A stretch of DNA of 64,000 bases from Demequina salsinemoris. Its GTDB lineage: Bacteria > Actinomycetota > Actinomycetes > Actinomycetales > Demequinaceae. Location: NCBI RefSeq assembly GCF_000974805.1, contig NZ_BBQZ01000008.1:62001-126000 (forward strand). The letters are read 5' to 3'. Every line of letters starts with the position of its first letter. Within the stretch, counting starts at the first letter, position 1. Shown piece after piece: positions 41,739-49,130 of the stretch. A program made the translations under genes and the position numbers. The notes beneath the pieces are model-generated. The model searched no databases, was not told the origin of the DNA, and saw only the letters and a program-made list of their open reading frames with translations.

Positions 41739-42958
41739 GCCCCGAGGCGAGAAGCGCCGACGCCTCGGAGGACCTGGGCACCGCGCTCGCCGACCCGAGC
41801 CACGCGCCCGCGGTGACGGGCGTGTGGACCGAGCTCGTCGGCCAGGAGGACGCGACCGCGCCGCTGCGCGCCGCCTCCGTCCACGCGTCCGCGATGACCC
41901 ACGCCTGGCTCATCACGGGACCTCCGGGGTCGGGGCGCTCGCAGGCCGCACGCGCGTTCGCGGCGGCGCTCCAGTGCCCGAACGGTGGCTGCGGCCAGTG
42001 CCGCGAGTGCACGACGGCGCTCAGCGGCGCCCACGCGGACGTCACCGTCGTCGCGACGGAGAAGGTGACGATCGCGATCGACGAGGTGCGCTCGCTCGTC
42101 TCCGTCGCGCAGACCGCGCCCAGCCAGGGTCGATGGCGCGTGATCATCGTCGAGGACGCCGACCGCATGGTCGAGCGCACCTCCAACCTGCTGCTCAAGT
42201 CCATCGAGGAGCCGCCGCCGCGCACCGTGTGGCTGCTGTGCGCCCCATCGGCGGACGATGTGGTGGTCACCATCCGGTCCAGGTGCCGGGTCGTGGGGCT
42301 TCGGGTGCCGGACCCTCAGGTGGTCGCGGACCTGCTGGTGAGCCGCGACGGCATCGACCCCGATCTCGCGCTCGAGTGCGCGCACGCCGCGCAGAGCCAC
42401 ATCGGGATCGCGCGTCGCCTGGCGCGGGACCCGGGCGCGCGCGCCCGGCGCGACCAGGTGCTCGCCCTCGCCACGGACATCCGGGGGGTCGGGGACGCGG
42501 TGCTCGCAGCGGCGGACCTGGTCAAGGTGGCAGAGGACGATGCGAAGGCGGCCACCGAGGAGCGTGACGCCGACGAGCGCAACCAGCTGCTCCGCACCCT
42601 CGGCGCGGACGACGGGGGGCGGCTGCCCCCCGCGCTGCGCTCGCAGGTCAAGCAGCTCGAGGAGGACCAGAAGCGGCGCGCGACCCGGCACAAGCGCGAC
42701 GTCCTGGACCGGGCGATCGTCGACCTCATGAGCCTGTACCGCGACGTCGCGGTCGTGCAGGTCGGATCGGGCGTGCCGCTCGTGAACGCGTCCCATCGGG
42801 GGCACATCGAGCAGCTCGCCGCGCGCGGGACGATGCAGGACACCGTGAGGGTGCTCGACGCGCTCGCGCTCACCCGCGAGCGGCTCGCGGGCAACGTCGC
42901 GCCGCTGCTCGCAGTCGAGGCGATGCTGCTCGCGCTGCGACCCATGCCTGTGGAGTGA
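41735..42958 (+). CDS. holB: DNA polymerase III delta' subunit
   Basis: A 407-residue clamp-loader subunit of the AAA+ family. It has ELVGQEDATAPLRAA near residue 29, a P-loop-like TGPPGSGRSQAARAF near residue 56 in which Lys is replaced by Arg, as expected for a delta' subunit that does not hydrolyse ATP, the zinc-binding cysteines in CPNGGCGQCREC near residue 77, VIIVEDADRMVERTSNLLLKSIEEPPPRTVWLL near residue 134 and the SRC-type motif RSRCRVV near residue 180. The first 25 residues are a poorly conserved lead. The C-terminal part forms the clamp-loader collar. Two dispersed-motif copies lie in its less conserved 3' half (42535, 42827). Confidence 0.93.
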   Translation: MSPEARSADASEDLGTALADPSHAPAVTGVWTELVGQEDATAPLRAASVHASAMTHAWLITGPPGSGRSQAARAFAAALQCPNGGCGQCRECTTALSGAHADVTVVATEKVTIAIDEVRSLVSVAQTAPSQGRWRVIIVEDADRMVERTSNLLLKSIEEPPPRTVWLLCAPSADDVVVTIRSRCRVVGLRVPDPQVVADLLVSRDGIDPDLALECAHAAQSHIGIARRLARDPGARARRDQVLALATDIRGVGDAVLAAADLVKVAEDDAKAATEERDADERNQLLRTLGADDGGRLPPALRSQVKQLEEDQKRRATRHKRDVLDRAIVDLMSLYRDVAVVQVGSGVPLVNASHRGHIEQLAARGTMQDTVRVLDALALTRERLAGNVAPLLAVEAMLLALRPMPVE

Positions 42959-42993
42959 GCCACTCCGTGTCAGGAACGGTGGCCTCGGTCGGT

Positions 42994-42999
42994 TAGTTT
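42994..42999 (+). promoter_or_regulatory. -10 box of leaderless secreted peptidase gene
   Basis: TAGTTT lies seven bases before the ATG at 43007. Confidence 0.4.
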
Positions 43000-43006
43000 G
43001 AACGTC

Positions 43007-44572
43007 ATGACCTCACGCCCGACCCGCTCCATCGCGCTCGCCGCCGTCTACGTCCTCGCGCTGTCGGCGTGCACGTCCGGGACGTCCGACGCGACCGACG
43101 AGGAGGGTGGCTCGTCAGGCGCCGACGCATCGTCCGCCCCCGTCGCGACGTCGGCCGAGGTGCCAACGGGCTTCGAGTCGTACTACGACCAGGAGCTGTC
43201 CTGGGAGGACTGCGGCGACTACGAGTGCGCGACGGTCGAGGTGCCGCTCGACTGGACCGATCCGTCGAGCGACGCGATCGAGATCGCGATCAACCGCGCC
43301 GCGGCCACGGACCAGGACAGCAAGGTCGGCTCGCTGCTGATCAACCCCGGCGGGCCGGGGGGCTCCGGGCTCGACTTCCTCGACTACTTCGTGTCGTACG
43401 CAGGCGACGCGGTCGCCGAGTCCTACGACGTCATCGGCTTCGACCCGCGCGGCGTGGGCGAGTCGACCGCGGTCGACTGCGGCGACGGCCAGACCCTCGA
43501 CGACTTCTACATCCCCGACTACCCGTCCGCGACCCAGGCCGATCTGGATGAGGCGGATCAGCGCGTCGCCGACTTCGCGGCCGGCTGCGAGGAGATCTCG
43601 GGAGACCTCATGGCCAACGTCGACACGGTGTCCGCGGCGCGCGACATGGACGTGATCCGCGCGGCGCTCGGCGACGACGAGCTCAACTACCTCGGCTCGA
43701 GCTACGGCACCCAGCTCGGCGCGACCTACGCGCAGCTCTACCCCGACACCGTGGGGCACATGGTCCTCGACGGCGCGGTCGACTTCCTGCTGTCCGACGA
43801 GGAGCAGGGCGTGGGCCAGGCCGAGGGCTTCGAGCAGGCGCTCACCTCGTTCATCGAGTACTGCCAGGGCACCGGCACGTGCCCGCTGTCGTCGGACGTC
43901 GAGACCGCGCGTGAGCAGATCGGCGACCTGGCCACGAGCGCGCTCGAGAACCCCCTCCCGAGCGGCTACGACGACTACGACGTCAACGGCAACCTCATGG
44001 TCTACGGCATCGTCGTCACGCTGTACTCCGAGGACAGCTGGGACTACCTGATCCAGGCGATCGAGGAGGTCTACTCTCAGGGCACCGCGTCGATCTTCTA
44101 TCAGCTCGCGGGCTTCTACCTGGACCGCGACGCGGACTCCGGCGAGTGGACGTCGAACTCGAGCGTCGCCTTCACCGCGATCGGCTGCACCGACGGCAGC
44201 GCGGGCGAGGACTGGACGATCGACGACCAGGAGGAACTGACCGCCGCGATGGAGGAGGCCTCGCCGACCTTCGGCTGGTGGTTCGCGACCGGAGCCGGAT
44301 GCTCGGCCTGGCCGTGGCCCGCGCACCAGACGATCGACGAGCTCGACTACCCGGACGACGCGAACACCATCCTGGTGGTCGGCACGACCGGCGACCCGGC
44401 CACCCCGTACGAGTGGGCGGAGAACCTCACGGACGAGCTCGGCAACGCCGAGCTGCTCACCTACGACGGCGAGGGTCACACGGCGTACGGGCGCTCCAAC
44501 TCGTGCATCAACGACGCCGTGGACGCCTTCCTGGTGGACGGCACGGTGCCGGATTCGGGAACTGTCTGCTGA
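43007..44572 (+). CDS. secreted alpha/beta-hydrolase lipoprotein, tripeptidyl-aminopeptidase type
   Basis: A 521-residue exported serine hydrolase. The signal peptide ends in the lipobox LSAC (Cys near residue 22) followed by a Thr/Ser/Ala-rich linker containing a dispersed-motif copy (43127). The fold is that of actinobacterial tripeptidyl aminopeptidases: LLINPGGPGGSGLDFL near residue 110, GFDPRGVGESTAVDC near residue 145, nucleophile Ser in LGSSYGTQLGATYA near residue 230, Asp in VVGTTGDPATPYEWA near residue 463 and His in GEGHTAYGRSNSCI near residue 487. It should remove N-terminal tripeptides from peptides outside the cell. Confidence 0.9.
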   Translation: MTSRPTRSIALAAVYVLALSACTSGTSDATDEEGGSSGADASSAPVATSAEVPTGFESYYDQELSWEDCGDYECATVEVPLDWTDPSSDAIEIAINRAAATDQDSKVGSLLINPGGPGGSGLDFLDYFVSYAGDAVAESYDVIGFDPRGVGESTAVDCGDGQTLDDFYIPDYPSATQADLDEADQRVADFAAGCEEISGDLMANVDTVSAARDMDVIRAALGDDELNYLGSSYGTQLGATYAQLYPDTVGHMVLDGAVDFLLSDEEQGVGQAEGFEQALTSFIEYCQGTGTCPLSSDVETAREQIGDLATSALENPLPSGYDDYDVNGNLMVYGIVVTLYSEDSWDYLIQAIEEVYSQGTASIFYQLAGFYLDRDADSGEWTSNSSVAFTAIGCTDGSAGEDWTIDDQEELTAAMEEASPTFGWWFATGAGCSAWPWPAHQTIDELDYPDDANTILVVGTTGDPATPYEWAENLTDELGNAELLTYDGEGHTAYGRSNSCINDAVDAFLVDGTVPDSGTVC

Positions 44573-44577
44573 CACGC

Positions 44578-44583
44578 TATGAT
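44578..44583 (+). promoter_or_regulatory. -10 box of the tRNA-Thr promoter
   Basis: TATGAT lies about 26 bases before the tRNA 5' end and right after the peptidase stop codon. The -35 region is poorly defined. Confidence 0.4.
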
Positions 44584-44608
44584 TGCTACCCGCACCCCTG
44601 TGGTGCAC

Positions 44609-44684
44609 GCCGCCTTAGCTCAGTCGGCAGAGCGATTCACTCGTAATGAATAGGTCAAGGGTTCGATTCCCTTAGGCGGCTCCA
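44609..44684 (+). tRNA. tRNA-Thr (anticodon CGT)
   Basis: A complete cloverleaf of 76 bases with CCA encoded. The acceptor stem pairs GCCGCCT (44609-44615) with AGGCGGC (44674-44680); the D arm contains AGCTCAGTCGGCAGAGC; the anticodon stem ATTCA/TGAAT encloses the loop CTCGTAA, giving anticodon CGT for ACG codons; the T arm contains GGTTCGATTCC. A strong terminator follows at once. Confidence 0.96.
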
Positions 44685-44689
44685 TCGAG

Positions 44690-44721
44690 AAGGCCCCGGT
44701 CCGTGAGGATCGGGGCCTTTC
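44690..44721 (+). terminator. terminator after tRNA-Thr
   Basis: AAGGCCCCG (44690-44698) pairs perfectly with CGGGGCCTT (44711-44719) around a 12-base loop and runs into TTC. Confidence 0.8.
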
Positions 44722-44762
44722 GCATGTCGGGGCGCATCCGCGCGACGTGGGTCGTGCGGTTC

Positions 44763-44768
44763 TATGCT
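44763..44768 (+). promoter_or_regulatory. -10 box of leaderless PH-domain-like gene
   Basis: TATGCT is six bases before the GTG start at 44775; there is no ribosome-binding site. Confidence 0.4.
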
Positions 44769-44774
44769 TCCGGC

Positions 44775-45632
44775 GTGAGCAACGGCGAGAGTGGGACACG
44801 CGTCTGGCGCGTGCGATGGTGGATCAGGATCGGCCTCATCGCGTTCTGGGTGCTTCTGGCCTGGCAGTTGTATCTCAACTACGGCTTCGTGTCCGCCGGT
44901 GAGTTGGACCCGGTCGAGATTCGCAATGGGTGGATCTTTCAGGTCGGGTTCGCGCTAGTGATCTGGTCCGTGACGTTCCGTCCATACATCGCAGTCGGTG
45001 CGGATGAGGTGGTCGTGCAGGGGGTGACCCGGCGTCGGGTGTTCGCGAAGGACGCGCTGGTCGAGGTCGAGCCGACGGCGTGGGGCCTGCGTTTCGTGGA
45101 CTCCGACGGCGGCCGTCTCACGAGCCTCGTTTGCCAGAACACCTGGGCACGCGAGGAGCCGCGGTGGTGCGATGTCGCGGAGGCGGCGCTCGGCGAGCGG
45201 TCCCGGCCCTGGCGAGGTCGCGACACGCCTCCGAGTCAGTTCGCCGATGTTGCGTTCCGGGCTCGGCTTCTCGACGCGTCTCCTGGCCTTGAGGAGATCG
45301 GTATCGATGCGGATGCTTCGGTCTGGCGCCTGCTGCGTGCGGCCACCGGGACGGAGCTCGAGCTTGAGGACTGGGCCGGTTCGGTCCTTGTGACGTTCGG
45401 CGAGGGCGACCACGTGACCGAGGTCATCGATGACGGATCGCTGGCACGGCTCTTGATGGTGTTCGGTCGTGGCGAGCTGATCGCGCGGCACTGGCGCTGG
45501 CGGTGGATGAGCGGCTGCTTCCTTGTGGACGCGGAGGGCGCGTCGCCCGACCGTCCACGCGTTGAGACGCGGTTTGACCGTTGGATCGTGCGTCGCGCCG
45601 CATACGAGGTTGAGTCGGTACCCGTCCTATGA
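44775..45632 (+). CDS. PH-like-domain membrane protein
   Basis: A 285-residue protein with two N-terminal membrane helices (IRIGLIAFWVLLAWQLYLNYGFV and IFQVGFALVIWSVTF) followed by a domain reading YIAVGADEVVVQGVTRRRVFAKDALVEVEPTAWGLRFVDSDGG, the usual pattern of bacterial PH-like domain proteins. The remaining C-terminal part (about 150 residues) is not recognised. Codon use is a little more AT-rich than in neighbours. The GTG start is supported by TATGCT six bases upstream. Function unknown; such proteins often sit near the membrane without known enzymatic activity. Confidence 0.65.
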   Translation: MSNGESGTRVWRVRWWIRIGLIAFWVLLAWQLYLNYGFVSAGELDPVEIRNGWIFQVGFALVIWSVTFRPYIAVGADEVVVQGVTRRRVFAKDALVEVEPTAWGLRFVDSDGGRLTSLVCQNTWAREEPRWCDVAEAALGERSRPWRGRDTPPSQFADVAFRARLLDASPGLEEIGIDADASVWRLLRAATGTELELEDWAGSVLVTFGEGDHVTEVIDDGSLARLLMVFGRGELIARHWRWRWMSGCFLVDAEGASPDRPRVETRFDRWIVRRAAYEVESVPVL

Positions 45633-45790
45633 CGAGCTCGTTGCCTGAGTCGAACGTGAGCACGTTGGTGTCGAGGAGCCGGCCACGGGTGTCGATGTCG
45701 CGCCGGTAGCGCCGTCGTCGCCTGGCCACGGAGGTCGTCAGGCATGCCCCGACCGCAGCGACGACGCAGCCCCGCCCGAACGTCCGCTCG
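45633..45790 (-). pseudogene. possible remnant of a membrane protein gene
   Basis: On the minus strand one frame reads a hydrophobic segment (GCVVAAVGACLTTSVA), a basic run (RRRRRYRRDIDTRG) and RLLDTNVLTFDSGNELV, which looks like the end of a membrane helix and its cytoplasmic flank. There is no start codon, the upstream end runs into the terminator hairpin, and the downstream end runs into the 3' end of the PH-domain gene. It may be a truncated relic; the coding look could also be chance. Confidence 0.25.
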
Positions 45791-45807
45791 AGCGGGGCTG
45801 CGTCGTC
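45760..45807. terminator. bidirectional terminator between convergent genes
   Basis: A perfect 16-bp inverted repeat (GACGACGCAGCCCCGC at 45760-45775 with 45792-45807) and a 16-base loop lies between the 3' ends of the PH-domain gene and the repeat-protein gene. Confidence 0.8.
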
Positions 45808-45819
45808 CCTACGTGGGCC

Positions 45820-48267
45820 CTAGTGGATACGCACCGCCCGCGAGGTCTTGGTCGTCGACCAGTAGCCGGACTTCTTGCCGGTGACCTTCACGGTGATCTT
45901 GTCGCCCTTGTCGGACTTCTTGAGCCGGTAGTACTGGCCGGTGGCGCCCTTGATCTTGTGACCGTTGTTGTACCACTGGTACGTGATCTTCGTGCCCGAG
46001 GTCCACGTGCCCTTGGCGGCCTTGAGCCTCTTGCCGACCTTCGTCGTGCCCTTGATGACCGGCTTCGAGGCCGACAGCACGCGCTTGATGTACTTGCTCG
46101 CCGAGGTCTTGGTCACCGTCGTGTATCCCGACTTCTTGCCGGTGACCTTCACCGTGATCTTGTGACCACGGTCAGCCGTCGTGAGCTTGTACGTCCGCGC
46201 CGTGGCACCGGAAATCTTGCTGCCGTCCCGATACCACTGGTACTTCAGCGTCGCCCCGGACGTCCACGCGCCCGCCTTCGCCGTCAGCGTGTATCCCGAC
46301 TTCAGCGTGCCCGAGAACGTCGGCGTTGCCGCCGTGAGCGCCGCCAGGGGCACCGTCACGGACGCGCTGCTCTTTGTCGCCGTCGTGTACCCCGACTTCG
46401 AGCCGGTGATCTTCACCGTGATCTTGTGGCCGCGGTCAGCGGCCGTCAGTGTGTACGTGCTCGACGTCGCACCGGAAATCTTGCTGCCGTCGCGGAGCCA
46501 CTGGTAGGTGAGCGCCACCCCGTCCGTCCACACGCCCGGGTTCGCGGTGAGGGTGGACCCGGCCTTCAGCGTGCCCGAGATGGTCGGTGTTGACGCGGTG
46601 AGGTTCGCGCCGGGGACCGTCACGGCCGCGCTGGTGACCGTCTTGGTCTCCCAGCCTTGGAGCGTGCTCGTCATCGAGAAGGTGATCGTCGTGCCGATGT
46701 CCGCCGACGTGAGCTTGTAGGCCGCATACTCGGCACCGTCGATGGCCTCCCCGTCGCGATACCACTGGTACGTGAACGAGTACGTCGACGGCGTCCACGC
46801 GTTGATGGTCGCCACAAGGTAGGAGCCGACGGTCAGCGTCCCGTAGCTGACGGTCGGGGCCGGAGTGGACGAGTAGACGCCCGCTCCGAGCGTGACGTCG
46901 GCGCCGGTGACGACCTCGGGAACCTCGAGGGTCACCCTTGTCGCCTCCGACCAGCTCACCGTGTCGCCGTAGTATTCGGCGCCGAGGTCGCTGGTCGTCA
47001 CCCCGGAGAGCCAATCGCCCGTGTAGAAGTAGAGGATGTAGGTGCCCGAGTCGAGACCCTCGATCGTGTACGTGCCGTCGGCGTTCACCTCGGTGGGCTG
47101 CTGATCGGACGAGCCTCCTGTGCCGTCCTCATCGAGCAGCCATGCGGTGACCAGGACGTCGTCGAGAAGGTCGGCGTCGGCGGCAGCCTCGACGGACACG
47201 GTGCCGGAGATCATCGACGCGACCTGAAGTGTCGCGTCGATGCCGGTGACATCCTCATCGTCGCCGACCGTGACGCGCTCCGCGTCGACGTACTCGGTCG
47301 CGTCGCCGTAGTACTGGTCGAGGACGTTCGCACCCCACAGGGGCCAGAAGTGGGCGGCGTAGTCGCCGGCCGGGAGCCCGTCGATGTACCAGTACCCGTC
47401 GGCACGGATGTCGTCGGTGTACGCGACGCACATGTTCTCACCGTCGGTCGATGCGGGGCACGTCTCGGAGTAGACCTGGATTCGCATCCCGCTACGCCAC
47501 GCGCCGTCGATCTTCTCCGACGTCTCCAACGTGCCGGACATGCTCCCCAGGCTGTCGTCCGCGTCGAGTCCAACGTCGATGCCGCTTGTGGTGGCGCCCG
47601 CGGTCACGATTGCGACGCTCGCGTCGTCGGCGTCCTGCGTGTCACCGTAGAAGACGGTCGCCAGGCCGGACCCGGCACCGGCTCGGATCTGCACGAGGTA
47701 GGTGCCAGCGGGCAGCCCGGTGACCGTGTAGGTGCCGTCGGTGCTGATCGCGCCGAGCTTCCAGTAGTCGCCGTCCTCGACGTACACGGTCACGTCCTCG
47801 TACCAGGTGTCGGAGGCTCCGGCGGGCGGGTCGATCGTGCCGGTGATCGTTCCGGCGAGTTCGAGGTCCGCGCTGATGCCGGTGACGGCCTCGCCGGTGG
47901 CGACGGGCACCGTCTCGAAGGTGTCGTGGCCGGACCAGTAGAAGACGTCGTCGTAGTACTCGGACAGCAGGCCGGATGCGGTGGCCGCATAGAACACGAC
48001 CGTGTAGTCGCCTTCGGGCAGTCCGGTGGCCGAGTAGGTGCCGTCCGCGTTGACGTTGACGCTGGTGTCGTAGTCGTCGCTGTAGAGCTCGACGGTCACG
48101 TAGCTGTACCAGTACGTCGTCGCGCCGCTGGGCACGGTGACTGTTCCGGAGATGGATCCTGTCTCAGTCGCGGAGGCTGGGACGGTGACGGCGGCGGTGA
48201 GGCCGAGCGAGAGCGCGAGTGCGGCGAGAAGCGCGGCGGCGCGAGATGCGATTGGTGTGGCGGTCAT
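45820..48267 (-). CDS. secreted repeat protein: carboxypeptidase-regulatory-like and Ig-like repeats
   Basis: An 815-residue exported protein. The Sec signal is residues 1-34, ending ASA-TE. Then come about four Cna_B/carboxypeptidase-regulatory-like domains, each with a GTYTVTGLPAGTY-type strand pair, up to about residue 450. The C-terminal half consists of four Ig-like repeats of about 83 residues with the pattern GTLKxGxxLTA, TYQWYRDGxxIxGAT, YxLTxADxGxxITVKVTGxKSGY. The domains grow more Lys-rich toward the C-terminus, so the chain may bind anionic wall polymers; there is no LPXTG motif or membrane helix. GAGGGGG precedes the ATG. Likely an adhesive or wall-associated surface protein. Confidence 0.8.
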   Translation of the reverse strand: MTATPIASRAAALLAALALSLGLTAAVTVPASATETGSISGTVTVPSGATTYWYSYVTVELYSDDYDTSVNVNADGTYSATGLPEGDYTVVFYAATASGLLSEYYDDVFYWSGHDTFETVPVATGEAVTGISADLELAGTITGTIDPPAGASDTWYEDVTVYVEDGDYWKLGAISTDGTYTVTGLPAGTYLVQIRAGAGSGLATVFYGDTQDADDASVAIVTAGATTSGIDVGLDADDSLGSMSGTLETSEKIDGAWRSGMRIQVYSETCPASTDGENMCVAYTDDIRADGYWYIDGLPAGDYAAHFWPLWGANVLDQYYGDATEYVDAERVTVGDDEDVTGIDATLQVASMISGTVSVEAAADADLLDDVLVTAWLLDEDGTGGSSDQQPTEVNADGTYTIEGLDSGTYILYFYTGDWLSGVTTSDLGAEYYGDTVSWSEATRVTLEVPEVVTGADVTLGAGVYSSTPAPTVSYGTLTVGSYLVATINAWTPSTYSFTYQWYRDGEAIDGAEYAAYKLTSADIGTTITFSMTSTLQGWETKTVTSAAVTVPGANLTASTPTISGTLKAGSTLTANPGVWTDGVALTYQWLRDGSKISGATSSTYTLTAADRGHKITVKITGSKSGYTTATKSSASVTVPLAALTAATPTFSGTLKSGYTLTAKAGAWTSGATLKYQWYRDGSKISGATARTYKLTTADRGHKITVKVTGKKSGYTTVTKTSASKYIKRVLSASKPVIKGTTKVGKRLKAAKGTWTSGTKITYQWYNNGHKIKGATGQYYRLKKSDKGDKITVKVTGKKSGYWSTTKTSRAVRIH

Positions 48268-48727
48268 GATCCCCCTCGAACATGCGGTGGTTTCCCCTTC
48301 GCGAACCATTATGGCGGCATCGAGTGACACGCGATAGGACGTGTGTCATGCCCGTCTATAGACGCGCGTTGAGGTCGCGGGAATCGACGGTGCCATTCTT
48401 GCCACCGAGCTCGTAGAGAATTCCCGATCCGATCAGGGCCAGGTACTGCTGACCGAGGAGTCCCGCGAGAAGCTCCTCCCGCCTCCCGCCTCACGGATGA
48501 AGGGAGGAAGCCATGCGCACGGCGTGGGAGGCACCGCAAGGCGCATGGTCCGCGGTCTACGAGACTCGACACGTCGGCGGGGAGGCGGCGATCGCTGCAG
48601 CCTCCCTCACCATCGGCGAAGCTGCGGCCCTGATGCGCGTGGCCGTGGTGGACGTCGTGGCCCGAATCGACGTGCATGAGCTGCTCACAGCCCCTCTGTG
48701 GGGCGATGCATTCACGCTCGCTCCGCG
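48268..48727. other. 460-bp region without a convincing gene; possible gene remnants
   Basis: Two weak plus-strand pieces are visible. One reads VEVAGIDGAILATELVENS and GQVLLTEESREKLL (about 48369-48499), with no usable start. The other starts at ATG 48513 behind a strong GGGAGGAAG site and reads MRTAWEAPQGAWSAVYETRH, then a Val/Ala-rich helix, but after about 75 residues it runs into the antisense of the S4 gene. They may be the end and start of damaged genes. The upstream part also carries the promoter of the leftward repeat-protein gene. Confidence 0.35.
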
Positions 48728-48955
48728 CTATTCGCTGACGCGTGCCTTCCGTCCACCGAGCTCCACGATGTCGCCCACCTGGAGCTGCCGTCCACGGCGC
48801 TCGTCGACCTCGCCGTTGACGAGCACGTCGCCCTCGCGGATCGCTTCCTTCGCTTCGCCGCCGGAGTCGACGAGCCCCGCGAGCTGGAGGAATTGGCCCA
48901 GGCGGATGACCCCGCCGTGGGTGGGGACGTCGTCGATCGGAGCAGGTCGAGCCAT
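48728..48955 (-). CDS. small S4-domain RNA-binding protein (YaaA/YbcJ type)
   Basis: A 75-residue protein consisting of one S4 domain: IRLGQFLQLAGLVDSGGEAKEAIREGDVLVNGEVDERRGRQLQVGDIVEL. This matches the stand-alone S4 proteins (YaaA/YbcJ-like) that bind RNA, some involved in ribosome function or DNA replication control. The ATG is preceded by TAGCAT at six bases and by no Shine-Dalgarno sequence, so the message is likely leaderless. Confidence 0.85.
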   Translation of the reverse strand: MARPAPIDDVPTHGGVIRLGQFLQLAGLVDSGGEAKEAIREGDVLVNGEVDERRGRQLQVGDIVELGGRKARVSE

Positions 48956-48961
48956 ACCCGC

Positions 48962-48967
48962 ATGCTA
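48962..48967 (-). promoter_or_regulatory. -10 box of leaderless S4-protein gene
   Basis: On the minus strand TAGCAT is six bases before the ATG at 48955. Confidence 0.4.
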
Positions 48968-48999
48968 TCCGGGCGCGCCGCAGCCCACCCGCAGCCGCG

Positions 49000-49069
49000 A
49001 TGCGCCCCAGTAGGTCCTGGGTGCTGAGATCGGCGCGCTTCTCGACACTGATGACCTACTGGGGCGCAT
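49000..49069. repeat. intergenic long-arm palindrome D
   Basis: ATGCGCCCCAGTAGGT (49000-49015) pairs perfectly over 16 bp with 49054-49069, with a 38-base interior. It lies downstream of pobA and upstream of the S4 gene, so it may end the pobA transcript. Confidence 0.75.
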
Positions 49070-49130
49070 GGCCGGGCGGCCCGGGAGGAGGATCCGGGCC
49101 GCCCGGGCTTGCGGCAGGGAGGGAGGCGGT

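Noticed and set aside
44609-44700. Integrated element using tRNA-Thr as attachment site
   Set aside because: No integrase gene and no second copy of the tRNA 3' end were seen downstream in the window.
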